NCBI RefSeq assembly: GCF_964340395.1
Contig: NC_135553.1
Coordinates: 18,693,501-18,757,500 of the forward strand
Source of the DNA: Glandiceps talaboti
Lineage: Eukaryota > Hemichordata > Enteropneusta > Spengelidae
Reading direction: 5' to 3'
Length of the DNA stretch: 64,000 nucleotides
A model generated the notes under the pieces. The model was given only the letters and a program-made list of their open reading frames with translations. It had not been told where the DNA came from and did no database searches. The number at the start of each line of letters is the position of its first letter. The stretch's first letter is position 1. The position numbers were made by a program, and so were the translations under genes. Positions 24,633 through 37,600 of this stretch are shown in pieces.

Positions 24633-24918
24633 CTAATTTTCTTTAATTTTAATTTTTCTGTTTTTTACACCACAAGCTTTACAAACATATGAAAATAATG
24701 TTTTCAACACAAGAACGACCACAATAAACATCATGATGATAAATGCGAAAACATCAATAAGATAATACTGCACAAAGGTTAGACGATGTGCTTGTGAGCG
24801 AAGATGAGCAGCGCCATCATGTTTAATTACGTGTTCTACCCAAAATGCTGCCTTCTCTGTAGGTCTCATTGGCTGATCTCTCAAGATATCGGATAATCGC
24901 TGGGCGTTCATCCTGTAG
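24633..24918 (-). CDS. UGT exon 4: C-terminal helix and tail
   Basis: Starts YRMNAQRLSDILRDQP and continues AAFWVEHVIKHDGAAHLRSQ, both typical of the UGT C-terminal domain. The membrane helix is DVFAFIIMMFIVVVLVLK, followed by a basic tail ending KIKEN. Lys at -3 and -5 fits a K-x-K-x-x ER retrieval signal. The acceptor follows a T-rich tract (TTTTATTTTAG). Confidence 0.92.
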
Positions 24919-26846
24919 CTAAAATAAAAATATAAACGAGTTATTTCATGAATTATATCATACTCAAGCCAAGTTATTGCCTTTGAACAGAAAATATGGA
25001 TTATATACCCTGGTCTACAACTCGTGTCCACGTCACTAGTATTGTCGTGCTCGAAATATGAGTCAAAACGTTCCAAATCACCTTTACTGTTAGCGACTCA
25101 TAGTGACAAGACCCTCTTAGGTCACTCGTATTTTCCATGGCTGAACGAAGAAAAACGTTTATAAATAATATCTAATTTTACCATTGGAATAATATTATTT
25201 AGATTAGCGGGTCGGAGTCGTACACTCATATGCATAGTTCTTGGTTTTAGCTTTTCTTTCATAATGTTATTCCGACTACTAGCATACGTTAAATCCTCAC
25301 CCGGTATTCATATACATAAATTTAGACACTGTGACATACTTTTTGGGGTATTAACCATTCGGCAGTCTCAATTAATAAACTTCTTCCTAGATCCTGCATA
25401 CTCAACCAATTCTATGACGCAAACGTGACACATGTAGCAGCACTGATGCTGATTTGCTGTTATAAATTTGTGTGCATATTAAAAATGTATACTAACTTTA
25501 GATGAAAGTGGACTCTCGGTAGACTGTACCACTGTGACAGTACTCGAAAGAAAATATATTCTATATTACAAGGAGTGGTAGTAAGATATTGTCAGAAGTA
25601 GGGCATATCAATTATAAATACGGCAAACTCTTTGCTAGTGACAACGATAGCGGAATGCTTATTTCAAACTGAGATCAAATGTAGGCAGATGTACATCGCA
25701 CAGGGACAATCAAAATGTTCATGAATGTTGAATATATATGTTCTAGTCAGCCTTACTTATTGTTGTCAATCACTTCTCTTACAGAAGTTATCAACTCGTC
25801 TTCTGTCAGTGTGGCAACACTGAGTTGAAGTCCCATTCCCTTCGCCTCGACACGTGCCATGATATCAAACTGGTCACCGAACAACGGTATACCAACCACA
25901 GGTACACCATGATACATGGCTTCGTATATCCCATTAAGGCCACCATGGTTTATGAAGAGTTTCGTCTTTGGGTGTCCTATATGTATGATGCAAAAAACGA
26001 GAACGTCGCAGAGAGCATGGAAAATCATTAATTATGCAATTGACTCATTAAAAGTATAAATCATGTCGACAAACTTCATATGACCTGTGTACATTGATAT
26101 AGGTTATTATATGTACCAAATTATATGACATTTGAAGCTTGCATTCTTAAATGGAAAATCATTAATTATGCAAATTACACTTTAAAACTAAAAACTATGC
26201 CAACAGTCTTTATAGGATATGTACGCTTTGTTATGTTGATGTATATATGTGCCAAATTATATTGAATTTGATGTGTGCATTCTATCTTAGAATAAAGTTT
26301 AATTACTGAAAATCATTAGTTATGGAAATTACTCATTGAAAGAAAAAGCCATGTCGACAAATTTAATAGGATATGTGCTCATTGCCATGGTTAATATATA
26401 CACAAATCTATATGACATTTGAAGCTTGGATTCGAAAAATGTACTCTAATTACCAAAAATCATTAATTATGCAAATTACCCATTAAAACCAAATAATATG
26501 CCAACAGGCTTTATAAGAAACGTGTACGTATTATGATTGCTGTATGTACGGAATTTGAAGTGTTTACTGCAAATCATTAATTATGCAAAATGTTTTAATT
26601 ATTAAACTATAAGCTACATCAACAAACTTTGCACAACATATGTGCTTTGTTATAGTTAACGTATGTACTAAATTATATTGAATTTAAAGTGTGCATTCTT
26701 AAGATATAGGCTGACTACTAAAAACAATCACTTATGCAAATGACTAATTAATGTCCATTGGATGTTTACAAAAGCTAATCAGGTTGTTTTTTTCATTACC
26801 ATGTGGAAGATGTTTAGCAGGTTCCATTAGAATCGATGCAGTAGTT

Positions 26847-26943
<97 letters not shown>

Positions 26944-28899
26944 AGTACTAAGTAACACCACCCCAACCCACCTTACTGGTGGTAAAAATCTATATGGCCT
27001 TTGGGTGGAGGGCTACGAAAATTCTTAGGTTCATTACGTTGGGGCCTTGAAATGTTATGAGAGAACGAATGTAATTAAGGTAAGATCAATAAAAGTCAGA
27101 TAGGAACTAGATCGAGGCAAGAACTAGTTTGAAGAACTGGATTCCGATCTGGAAAGTGGTGCTCGAGTAATCTCATAACACAATGAGATAGTGTGTCTTG
27201 AGTACATTGCTATACTTACGTACGTACCTACACTTGTTATATTTCTGGTAAGAAATAACTGTGAAGCGAAAATTCTTCTCTTCACCTACCCAATAAGTCA
27301 TTTTGTGGCAGCCATTTTAATATCTTGGTGTTTACACCGAGGTGTTCTGGAGGATCTCCTTCATATCTCCATATCACCTTCTGTGGTAGCTTGGCTAACG
27401 CCCTAGCAAACATTTCTGCTTGCTGCGGTTCCATGGCTTTCACATATGTACCCAACGAGAAGACAACAATGCCATGTCGTCCCGAACTCTGAACAAATTC
27501 TTCCAGTTCCTGTGACGAAATGAGAGAGAATTCAGTCACCAGTTACCGTTCACCGGCTTTATTTGATACAACCACGCAGAAAACAATAGGAAATTTAACT
27601 GCACAGCAAGATTCTTGCCAGTTTAGTAAATAAATTAACCAAAGTGCCACCATGCAAACGTCATGGCAACAGTGCACCCGCGTGTCTGCGATAGTACATG
27701 TAGTTGCAAAAGGCCTAGGGGGTTGTATCAGATAGCTGGTGAATGGTAACTTGAAACGTGCTGTATGTGTCACACCCAATTATAGGAGTTGAAGAGTAAA
27801 ACCAAAAATAATTGTGGGTAATAATTTGTGTAAAAACGAATATATAAGAAGGGAGCCAACGACAGCATCGATTGGCTATTTCGACAGCATTTTACACCCA
27901 GCTCGATTTGATACAAAACAGCAAACAAAAAGACGGATAGATTGAATAAAACTCCAAAGAAAGTAAAAATGGATTGATGGTGGGTTGTACACTTTCAGTA
28001 TAACTTTCTCATTACACAAAGTTTACCTTGTTAAGTGGCGAACTTTCTTTCGTTGTAAGTCCTCCAACCAAGACAACGTTTGGCATCAGTGGACGTGGGA
28101 ATTCCAATGAGAAATCTGCATTAAAGATCCATAGCTCGGCATTGGCAATCGAATCCTTCAAGTGTACATCTGGGTTAATTCCATATCTGACCTTGAACTC
28201 ATTATAATAATCTAACGTCATCAATGACAAAAAAAGTTGTACCATCAGGTACATCGCAGAATTTTTCAGTCTCTCGGTGAAAGTCATTTTGTCAGTTAGT
28301 CCAGACATCATTTCTGGCACATATGCCGGATTATTTGGTACGTTGTATAGACGTGCCATGACAGGTGCTATGGTGCTGGCGGTGAGGGCGATATACTTGA
28401 CCGATAATACTTCGGCGATGATTGCTGGACAGGTATATATCATATCACCGATCATTACATCGAATTTCTTCTCTCGTAATATATCTACGAGTATGTTGTC
28501 TCTGACAACAGATTCGCATTCTTCGACCTGAAATGCCAGAGCTTCTGAGCTACTGACGTTCGGGTTCATGATCTCTCCTCTGAGGCCAGCAGCTGCAACT
28601 TGGTATAACCAGTATTCGAAAGCGTCTAGAGTATGCATACTCAGATAGACTTCAACATCAAACATTTCGCTATGTTTGGCCGGAACTCTGTGTTCGTACA
28701 TGTTGCTGATCAGTATTGTAACGTTGTGTCCACGACGGTGTAGCTCTTCCCCGATTGCACTTATAGTCGTGTAATGGCTACCCTCTCCTGGGCCAGGTAG
28801 TAGTAGTATCCGCGAGGCTTTACCTTCCTGCAGCGATGCTGCCATCACCGCCAACACAGTTATAAACACAACTTGGATAGAAGTGGTCCCGGTATCCAT
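24633..28899 (-). CDS. UDP-glucuronosyltransferase (UGT), four exons, complete
   Basis: Exons on the minus strand: 28899-28027, 27509-27290, 25976-25757, 24918-24633. Introns are GT-AG, phases agree (0, 1, 2), and the spliced frame is 1599 bp, 532 residues, the usual UGT length. By family, it transfers glucuronic acid or glucose from a UDP-sugar to small lipophilic acceptors and is a type I membrane protein of the ER with the active site in the lumen. Seen: an N-terminal signal peptide, GPGEGSHY with the catalytic-type His42, Asp152 in FDVMIGDMIY, the UGT signature from WLPQNDLLGHPKTK to IPLFGDQ across exons 2-3, a C-terminal membrane helix and a K-x-K-x-x tail. Intron 2 (1.3 kb) is mostly a pearl-like element; introns 1 (517 bp) and 3 (838 bp) show nothing notable. 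The substrate cannot be read from sequence; UGT subfamily is undetermined. Confidence 0.93.
25757..25976 (-). CDS. UGT exon 3, 220 bp: signature motif
   Basis: Begins inside the Gly codon of NDLLGHPKTK and carries FINHGGLNGIYEAMYHGVP and VGIPLFGDQ, the UDP-sugar contact region. Acceptor ATACATATAG|GACACCC, donor AATAA|GTAAGG. The length matches the conserved 220-bp exon of vertebrate UGTs that encodes the same segment. The pearl-like element in intron 2 begins only about 50 bp upstream of this acceptor. Confidence 0.94.
26024..26987 (+). mobile_element. Pearl/Helentron-like non-autonomous element 2, 5'-truncated
   Basis: About six tandem units of 115-150 bp containing AATCATTAATTATGCAAATT, the reverse complement of the core of element 1. 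Then come a (ACAG)n array (26849-26942) and an end with an ACCACC...GGTGGT hairpin followed by TAAAAAT. Element 1, in the same orientation, ends GGGAGGTAAAAAT after its own hairpin. The 5' subterminal repeat is missing. It lies in UGT intron 2, opposite to the gene's direction. Confidence 0.65.
27290..27509 (-). CDS. UGT exon 2, 220 bp
   Basis: Residues 292-364: ELEEFVQSSG, then GIVVFSLGTYV, KVIWRYEGDPPEHLG and KWLPQNDLL, which open the UDP-sugar-binding half. Acceptor CGTCACAG|GAACTGG, donor TTGG|GTAGGT, phase 1. Its length equals the sum of vertebrate UGT1 exons 2 and 3 (132 + 88), so this looks like the unsplit form. Confidence 0.93.
28027..28899 (-). CDS. UGT exon 1: signal peptide and acceptor-binding domain
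   Basis: Residues 1-291. The first ATG of the frame is followed by a hydrophobic leader (VVFITVLAVMAASLQEGKA), so this start is favoured. SRILLLPGPGEGSHYTT holds the catalytic His (residue 42) and FDVMIGDMIY the partner Asp (152). PAYVPEMMSGLTDKMTF and the ELWIFNADFSLEFPRPLMPN stretch are typical of the UGT N-terminal half. The donor is AAG|GTAAAC, phase 0. One large exon for the acceptor domain matches the layout of animal UGTs. Confidence 0.93.
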
Positions 28900-28948
28900 G
28901 ATTCAAATGCTACAATCAATCCTTTCAAACCTCCAATACCCAAAATAT

Positions 28949-28960
28949 ATACAGTTCACT
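28949..28960 (-). promoter_or_regulatory. Possible TATA element of the UGT gene
   Basis: The minus strand reads TATATATTTTGG about 50 bp before the UGT start codon. Position is plausible only if the 5' UTR is very short, and AT-rich matches are common here. Confidence 0.25.
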
Positions 28961-29410
28961 GAAACACGTACGTTCAGTGTGACTCACATTACAATTTACC
29001 TGACCTCATGGTGACCTATGCGTTATATCTATGCCATTGTTCCGTTACTAGGCCAGTTTAAAATATGGAGCACTTTGTACTTTGTCCGCGTTGGCACCAA
29101 ATCGACCCATATTAAAAATATTATCTCGTCAAAACTGGATTTATCAAATTTAAAAATGGGCTTACCAATCCTGCGTTGTAGTTCCCTCCCGGGAGTTCAC
29201 TTTGTATGGCCTACTTTCTTTATGTGTATACCTACCTGATGTCTCAATATTAAATGGTATTTGTTCTAAAGTCCCACAACCTTGACGAGCTATCTAATCG
29301 GCCTACACATTTTAACAACTGTATGGTTATGGAAATGACTTCCCTATGCAGCACATCAAATCATTATATCTTACACCAAATGAAATATCGATATTATTAG
29401 ATTTGTTCAA

Positions 29411-29441
29411 GTCTGTCTGTCTGTCTGTCTGTCTGTCTGTA

Positions 29442-29500
<59 letters not shown>

Positions 29501-29520
29501 TTGTTTGTTTGTTTGTTTGT
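29411..29520. repeat. (GTCT)n passing into (GTTT)n
   Basis: Tetranucleotide run like that of the pearl-like elements but without the 145-bp core, so either an independent microsatellite or an isolated remnant. Confidence 0.97.
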
Positions 29521-29844
29521 TTTCAGAATGTAGGTCAAAATTGTATTCTCAATTGTTAATTCTCATGACGGGAGAGGTAACCATTGTAAATTGCGAACTG
29601 GGTTGAGTGATACCTGCTGCACAGGTTTCGTTATAATTCATAAAAAAAAACATTACACCAAATGTACAAGAGCCTTCATGTCAAGATTACTTGATCAACG
29701 CTTCTATTTTGAAGTTAAAATAGGTCACAGTTTTAATCTAAATTTTCTCTCTTTACTAAAGTAACCCCGTGCCTTTGTCTCACTCACCCATTAATTCGTT
29801 CATTCAATCATTCAATATCCATTCATTCTTTAGTTCGTTTATTT

Positions 29845-30038
29845 GTGTTTGTTTGTTTGTTTGTTTGTTTGTTTGTTTGTTTGTTCGTTCGTTCGCCTAT
29901 TTGTTTGTTTGTTTGTTTGTTTATTTATTCGTTCGTTTGTTTTTGTTCGTTCGTTCGTTCGTTCATTCATTCATTCATTCATTCATTCATTCATTCATTC
30001 ATTCATTCATTCATTCATTCATTCATTCATTCATTCAT
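29845..30038. repeat. (TTTG)n, (TTCG)n and (TTCA)n compound microsatellite
   Basis: Three tetranucleotide registers follow each other, each differing by one base, over nearly 200 bp. Confidence 0.97.
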
Positions 30039-31044
30039 GCACTTACTTATGCATAACACGTCACACACTCATCCAGTCATCCTACTCTACCACTCATCCA
30101 CTTACAATGATCTACAATGCTTTTATCTAGTCACTCAATTACAGGCTGAACTAGAGACATCAACAAGTTTAAGTAAAAATAGAACCAGAAGAATTAACAC
30201 AGCACATTATTGTATAGAAAGTATATTTCTTCATTTTAACTGAAGGAAAAAAAGTATTATTAGATGCACCATGATTTATTTTATATGTAGCGACTAAATC
30301 TAAAAACAAAGTGACTTAGAATAAATATACAATATATTATAATATAGTCATCAATTTGTTAACTGGACACTCACGAGTGTTTAGCATCATTAGGTGCAGA
30401 ATCTTCTCAATATAATGTCATATCTTCGTCAAATGTTCAAATAACTTGCCACAATTAGAGTTTTGAAACAATAGAACCACTGACATTAAAATGTGATAAA
30501 TGTCAAATTAACCAGAACGTACTTGTTAAGTCCTATAATATAAGTTTATGAATTAACTCGTCATTAGTGCACAGTATAACTTTGTTGCCTGACTTTGACT
30601 TCAAGTTGGGATCACAGAGTACCAAACGAATAAACGTGGTGTAAAATGTGGAGCAAAAAACAAATTCCGGTGAATAATAGTCCAGTACATGTTCTTATAC
30701 AATCATAGCAATCCATCCACCAATTATAGATTCTTAGAAAGAAATTTGGAACAAGAAAGATGCAAAATTGATCCCCATGTTTCAAAAAGTATATTGCAGT
30801 TTGATGTCTATGTTCTGGCCAGTCTATTTCCGTCGTGTCTCAGACAAAAATGAGCGATCCCTTGAAAAAAACCTTCAAATTTCGTTACATACTCTATACC
30901 GTATACATGTACTCTATTTAATAGTGGTACGTTCAGTATGACCCCAAATGTTTCAAGTACCCTACCCCCCCCCCCCCACCAAGTTTTTTTGTGAAAGCAG
31001 CCTTATCATGTAAATATCAGATTTTCCACCAGGTCACGTCAAGT

Positions 31045-31625
31045 TCATAGCTTGTCATTATTTGCATCCTCTTTGATATACATTTCAACTCGGCGGTCAA
31101 GTTTACTGGCTAATTCAAACAAAGTAGGTAATAAACTAAGTACTGGTCTTAAAGCCAACAAGTCCGGTGTTGGGGTATATTCCTTGGCAGTCTGGTGTAT
31201 GGTAATCTGAGAAATATCACACTGTGGATCCAGCAACTTCTCCCACTCATCAAGGTGACCTTTGACCTTAGCACGACATTTATTTTGTACATCGGTTTCT
31301 ACCTCGGGGCGAATATTTTGTATATTACTAAGCAGGTGTTCCTGGGCGTTTTCATGGAGTTCTTTCATTGTACTTATACAGTTCATGTACGCACCGATAG
31401 CCCGTTTCATATTGGTGGTCTTCGAAGTACATATTTCGTAGTACTTCTCCACAATGAACACCGACGCAACTTTCTGCACTGATGGTGGTTTGATTCTTTT
31501 CAACGCCGACACAAAGTTAGTCATGTTCAATTCAAATTTGTTGTATTCTTCGATGGCTTCACGGTATTGGGCCTTGTATTTGTCATGCTGTTTCTTTATT
31601 TGTTCCATTACCTCTTTTTTGGGAC
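31045..31625 (-). CDS. Gene X terminal exon, helical domain
   Basis: PKKEVMEQIKKQHDKYKAQY, then heptad-like stretches EEYNKFELNMTNFVSALKRI, IVEKYYEICTSKTTNMKRAI and TMKELHENAQEHLLSNIQNI, ending MYIKEDANNDKL. The charge pattern suggests a helical bundle or coiled coil of about 190 residues. Acceptor ATTTTCACAG|GTCCC. Confidence 0.8.
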
Positions 31626-34600
31626 CTGTGAAAATATGTGAGAGAATAAGGAGAAAAGATCCTTAAAGAGGCATATACTGAGTTTATAAGCTTCTTACTG
31701 AAGTGACACGACTTATATAAAACCCCATTCTAGTATAACGTTAACGTCGATGCATGCCTCCTATAACATTACGATTGTCTTCTGGCATTGTTAGAACAGT
31801 TGATTGCATAGTACGGATTTCATGAACATTTTTGATGCGTACGATAAATTACGTCATCGAATCGTTTATGAGTTTAATCTAAATACTAGATTTGAGTTCA
31901 GTCAATTGCAAGTGGTGGTTAAGTATATGCTTCAGTAAGTATAATACTGTGAGTATCTTTTAAATATGTAGCAATAGTTGCACCTAAATGCGGATAAATT
32001 CAGCTTGTGCCCCTTTAATGTGAAGCTTATTGATGTCTCGGGTAATTTCCACATCCTAATACTATTAAATGGTTTGGGGTTTAGTAAAATGCAACGTAAA
32101 ACACTATGAAACACGGGAGAAGAAACAAAACGTCATCTGACTCGACAACATTCTTATCACATTCTGTCGCAATAAATATCTTAAACATGACGAAAGCAGT
32201 CAAAATCAATATCTATACTACGTATTCATCACACAAAAGTGTATGATCAAAAGTAACATGGTAGACAACAGTGATAGACTGACTGACTGACTGACTGACT
32301 GACTGTGAGTCCTGTAGAATCTACCTATTGATTGCCTTATTGTATAAACAGCAGTCTTGCAGTGACTCTCTTTCTAAACTTTCTTGTAACATACCGAAAC
32401 GTTAGCATCTGGCCGCATACACAAAGGACGTTCATTAGTAATCTCACAAGAGGAATTATTATGTTACAATGCAATGTAAACACCAAACAAGACTAACTAG
32501 AAGTCAGGTTATAAGACCACAGACAAGTAAGAAACCAGTGACTTGTATGTCCGATCATGAGAACATTATATTAGTAAGTTCTAAAACGCACTTTCCAATT
32601 GACCAGGTATATACAGCTAGCATTGAAGTCAGGTCCTATACACAGGTTACAAATCATTACTCGGCATACCAGCGTCTCGATATCAGTCCCACTTACTATG
32701 TGTGTTATTTCTAACACATTCCACAATTTCGTAGGAAGCATAGTTAACTTACGATAGCTCTAAAGCGACGAAGCTTGTAAGAACGAACTGATCTGTTTGA
32801 AAGTGTTCTCTTTTAGTGGATTTGAATTAATTTTACATACTCCTCTTAGAATTAAAGATTCACGATTATCGAACGCAATTATGATTATTTTAAGAGACGT
32901 GTGTACACCATCAAATAATTTATGACTCCGTTAATAGACTAGACTAGAGCAGTTTAAAAATTCAAAGCAAATAATTATTAGCTAGTTAATTTATGCCGTA
33001 AAATAAGGACACCAAGGCTGCTGCCATGGTGATGTCGATCAACGAATAACACTGTGTTATGAAGTGAACAATATATACATGGTTAATACAATACATAACT
33101 GACATTTACAATGATCTACAAAACTGACTGTTCGTGTATTCTTCAACAATTAAGTATCAAACAGTGCTGTATCGTAAATGTCAAAATATCTATTTATTTT
33201 ATGAGTTCATTCTTCCACGATAACCTTGCCGTCGAACCAAGCTCATTAGGTGTTTTTTTTTTAATTTCAGTACACTACACCAGAGAGGGGAGGGTTAAAC
33301 TGCAAATATTGAATCATACAAAAAAAATGTTTTAATTATTTCCTTATCCAGCATTTTTACCGAAATTTAAAAGTTTTTAGCACCTTTTTTTGTTATGTAC
33401 CTAATTCACTCAGTAATGATCTCAGATCAAGTATTCTTTTTATTTATCATTATTATTATTTCATTTAATTCATGAAACAGGGCCCCACGTGAGGAGCTGA
33501 ACCATCTGAGTCGAATCACAGCTTTTTTCGTATAAGTTCAATCGTACATGAGATCGGAGTCTTGTTCATTTAAACTGCCACTTTCCCTGAGCTCTGGTGT
33601 CAGTTTCAAGAACAACAAAGTTCCGTGAACTTAACCAAGTGCATCATTATTATTATACAGAGAAATCAGCAGCGAATTCGTACAAAACTTAACATCTATT
33701 CGTTTTACTGGTATAACATAAATGATTAATGCCATGCCACACAGTCACAGTGGCGTTCGAAGCGTTCTGGATATGAGCGTCGTCGTAAACCACAGCCTCT
33801 TTTACGGCACCGTCTATTTCGCAGTGTCGCGGAAGAGATAACAGCTCTGGTTTGCGAGAATGGATATGAGACGCTTCACATTTTTTTACTGTAAATAATG
33901 CAGTAGAGTGTATATGTAGTCTTACCGGCATACGACATCGGTATGTTCAGACCAGCGGCAGCAGCGGCTAATAATTCTTCCCGGCATACGTGGAATTCAT
34001 CTTCGTCCATTGATATCTGTATAGCTATGTCCCTGGCGTTAATGTCCTTCAATAACGATTCCGTAACCAAAGTCTTCTGCATCAACTTGAGAAGACGATC
34101 CCCATCGCCATATCTATCCCATAATGCATCAACGCCGTTTAGAGTTCGACAATTGACAATGAATGTCACACTGCCGTCTTTCAATTTCTTAACGTCGTCA
34201 ACAGACAAGCTGGGATGGATAGCTGAAACGAAGGAAGCTTGTTAATTCCATCATAAACATGTAATATTTAGCGGATCTATACTTGAAACAAGGACAATAA
34301 ATTAGTAATTACACCCTAATTTTAAAATCAATATCATTATAAATATATGTAAATAAACCTTTAGAATCGTTATAAGTAACCGACAGGAGAAAGAAACACA
34401 GAAAAATAATGACATATAAATAAGAAACTGGTGAATTATATGAAATAAACTAGGAAAACTAGGTTGAAGTCTTGAAGTCGTCGATGGAGTTGATTTATTG
34501 ATAAATTTACAACTTCGCCCCAGCTTCTTGTCAAATCATATCGTACTTGTTAGTATCACACACGTTTGAATTCTTCGCATAGTATAGTTTCCCTATGGTT

Positions 34601-37600
34601 TTAAATTTGCCTCATATTACGACAATCACTAGATTTTCTTCAGCAAATGTGTGATCAATTGGACCCTTAGTACGATAGCGGACAGAGGATTTCTCAAGGC
34701 ATCCTTTGTACAGCCGTTATAGCCACCCATTATATTATGATTCACTTGTAATAGCATTTCATGATTTGCATATGGAATTGGTCGAATAACACCATACTGT
34801 TTATTATAAATTACAATTCGTTTTTTCGTATTGGAAACCAACCACCGAATAAAAAACTGGCACAACTTAGTGATTAACAGGGTGGTGGACAAGGCGCCCA
34901 ACTCTTTCAGCATGACATTAATTCGTCTAAAACTGTGAAATATTAATTTGATTTTTTTTTAAATTATTAGTTGACTGATACCTTCAATTGCGTATCTCGT
35001 CGGTGCTGAAAGTTGTTTGTCTTGTAACACCTTATCCAGAAATGAAACCACGATTTCATCCTCGGAATTTCGTGGGATGGGTGATAATTCTACCTTCTCA
35101 ACCGTGACGTGAACTCGCATCTCGCCTGAAATAGACAAATACAGGGCAAATTAGCGCGCATACAGATAGTCATATTTGCCACTGAAATACACCATTTTAT
35201 AATAATTACAGAATTGTGAGTGTTAGAAGCTTACATGGAGGTAAAAAGTCAAGCGTTTCTCAACAAGATATATAAAACTTAGACCCGGAGTCAGGGCCTA
35301 GGTATCAACATAAATATCAAACATTATATCGTGACTCATTGTCGAAGTCTAGACACTGTGACGATGTAGCCATGGCAACGATACATATAGGCGTAGCATA
35401 TGAATTATTACAAAAATATTTCTCCTATTTCGTCACTAATTATATATATACTTGACTGTCTGACTGAAACATGGCGACCGCGACGATAAATAGATGTCGC
35501 GACCGAATTTTATTGAATTAAAATTATGTCTGCGTATACATCATTAATCTAGTTTTAGAAATGGAAATTGAACTTGTTTACTTCGATAAAACTATAATGG
35601 TATTCAAAATCCATCATCTCACTCTATTATATAGACTGCCTGTCAGACACACGCATTTCCAAAATGAATTGTTTTTTCCAAAATTGTTTGTACTGTCGTC
35701 AAAAGTTAACTAACGAGTTGATTTCACCCTGAGCAGGATAGTTGTCGAGATGCCTGGGGTCGACATGATTACGGTCAATCTGTTTGATGTTTAATAACGA
35801 TGGGATTAAACAAAAAATAAAGTATTAGACGCCTTGCTTAGGGCTATTATTAAATTTCCGTTGTAACATGGATTTCCCAGCTACAATTCCCTTGGAACGT
35901 TACAGTATGACACCTACACTGGGTGAAATAGGTCAGGTGAGGCAAGCCATATACAAACATAAACTCATTATCCGTACAGTGTTCATATCCACACACTTGC
36001 ACACAAAAAACTCTTTATTCTGTAACATACAAACCGGCATTTCGTTTGATGGTTGTATTTGGCGCTTCCAGCAAATACTATAGCATTTATTTGTGTATAA
36101 AGTGTACTAATAACACAGTAGTCATGACTACCAAATAGACCCACTACTCGTCTGTTTTCACATTCAAGACAACCTTGTATCTGTGGAGAAGATAGGTGTG
36201 TTCTTTCTTGCCATTACCTTTCACAATCTTGACAAAATAAAACATACTCGCCAAGTATATCCTTGTGAAATAGGTAACATAGTGAAATGAATAACTTTGT
36301 AATAGTGTACATGACCGATGTATATTTCGGTATAGATGCAATTGGACATGCTATACGAACATTGAATTCAAATTGTATTCAGCGACGACATATATCCATC
36401 ACTTCAATGTTCACAGAATATACTGAGGGCAAATGGGGCATGTTCTCATTAATTATTTCATCCAAAATAAAATTGCTTACCAAGAGATCGTTTCACCAGA
36501 TCTTCATCAAAGTGTACCTTCTTTGTGTCGCCTTCATCTGTTGTGAAAACGACAAATACGACGTTACAAAAGAAACTAATCAAGGAGAATTGTTTAGTGT
36601 ACACACGTTCGTTACCACAAGGTGTGTTCCCCACGGGTATGCAGCTACAGTAAGCCAATCTGCATATTACCATATCGTATTTTAGGACGTGTTTATTTTC
36701 CATTACAGGTAGAGTCCAAATCGCATCTTAGTCGCATGTGTATTTGGATATATTGAACAACTACAAATACACATGAATCTCATTAACTTGTAAATAGCAA
36801 TGCGTTTTTTTAATGAAAAACATGACTTAATTTGAAAGACATAGAGGTGTACAGAAAAATAATCCCCATTATGTTTAGGTAATGTAAATCACACCGTCTT
36901 CTATGTCGGATCATGATCGTGTATTGTTGATACAGCGTAGCCACGGAAATATGACGACGAATTAATATGATTAATTGGCAACGCAAATAGGTTCCAGTGT
37001 GCTTATACCTACTTGACTCTTTAATAGAGTAACTATGTACTTCTCGATTAACCGTTTCTCATTATGTAAACACTGCAAAGTAAATACACAACATGCAACC
37101 TTGAATTTACCTTGATCTTCAGCGTGATTTGCCTGAGTCTCTTGCTTTTTCCGGCGTTTCGTACGTTTTTTAACACCGACAGTCTGTTTTAATGAGCGAA
37201 CTCCAGCGGTTGTGCCAGGTTGTCGTGACGGGTTCAATGTCGACCGAGTCCGCGTAGCTGACGAAGACCGGATCGGACTTTGTTTTCTCCTCGCACCTAA
37301 AAAGGAATGCGAAAATATTTTATGTCTCCTGTGTTCTGAAATGCAAGCGTGACAAATTAATTCGATGTAGACCTAATTAAAGCAAAGGTAACACTTCATC
37401 TAGTTTGGTTGTAAATAGCATATTTGATATCCTAAATGTTTGCTCCACTGTGGTATACAGTATACTGCATGGCCGCCCTAAAAATGACCCTTGTAAGCGA
37501 TCTACATTTGTTTATACTTCGGAATGTCGCCACCATGCAACTTAAAACGTTCAACTTACCTGCGAACTTGCCGCGTTTTCTTTTCTTCGTTTGTGACACT

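Larger units (their letters stand above)
28961..31044. other. Intergenic stretch between UGT and gene X
   Basis: Both flanking genes are on the minus strand, so this holds the UGT promoter and the gene X 3' end. The only clear content is microsatellite: (GTCT)n to (GTTT)n at 29411-29520, (TTTG)n at 29845-29935 and (TTCA)n at 29960-30038. A poly-C run lies at 30964-30977. Cys-Leu or Phe-Ile-His repeat frames here are artefacts. No further gene seen. Confidence 0.6.

Noticed and set aside
29346-30243. Cys-Leu-Ser, Cys-Leu-Phe and Phe-Ile-His repeat frames
   Set aside because: Translations of GTCT, TTTG and TTCA microsatellites.
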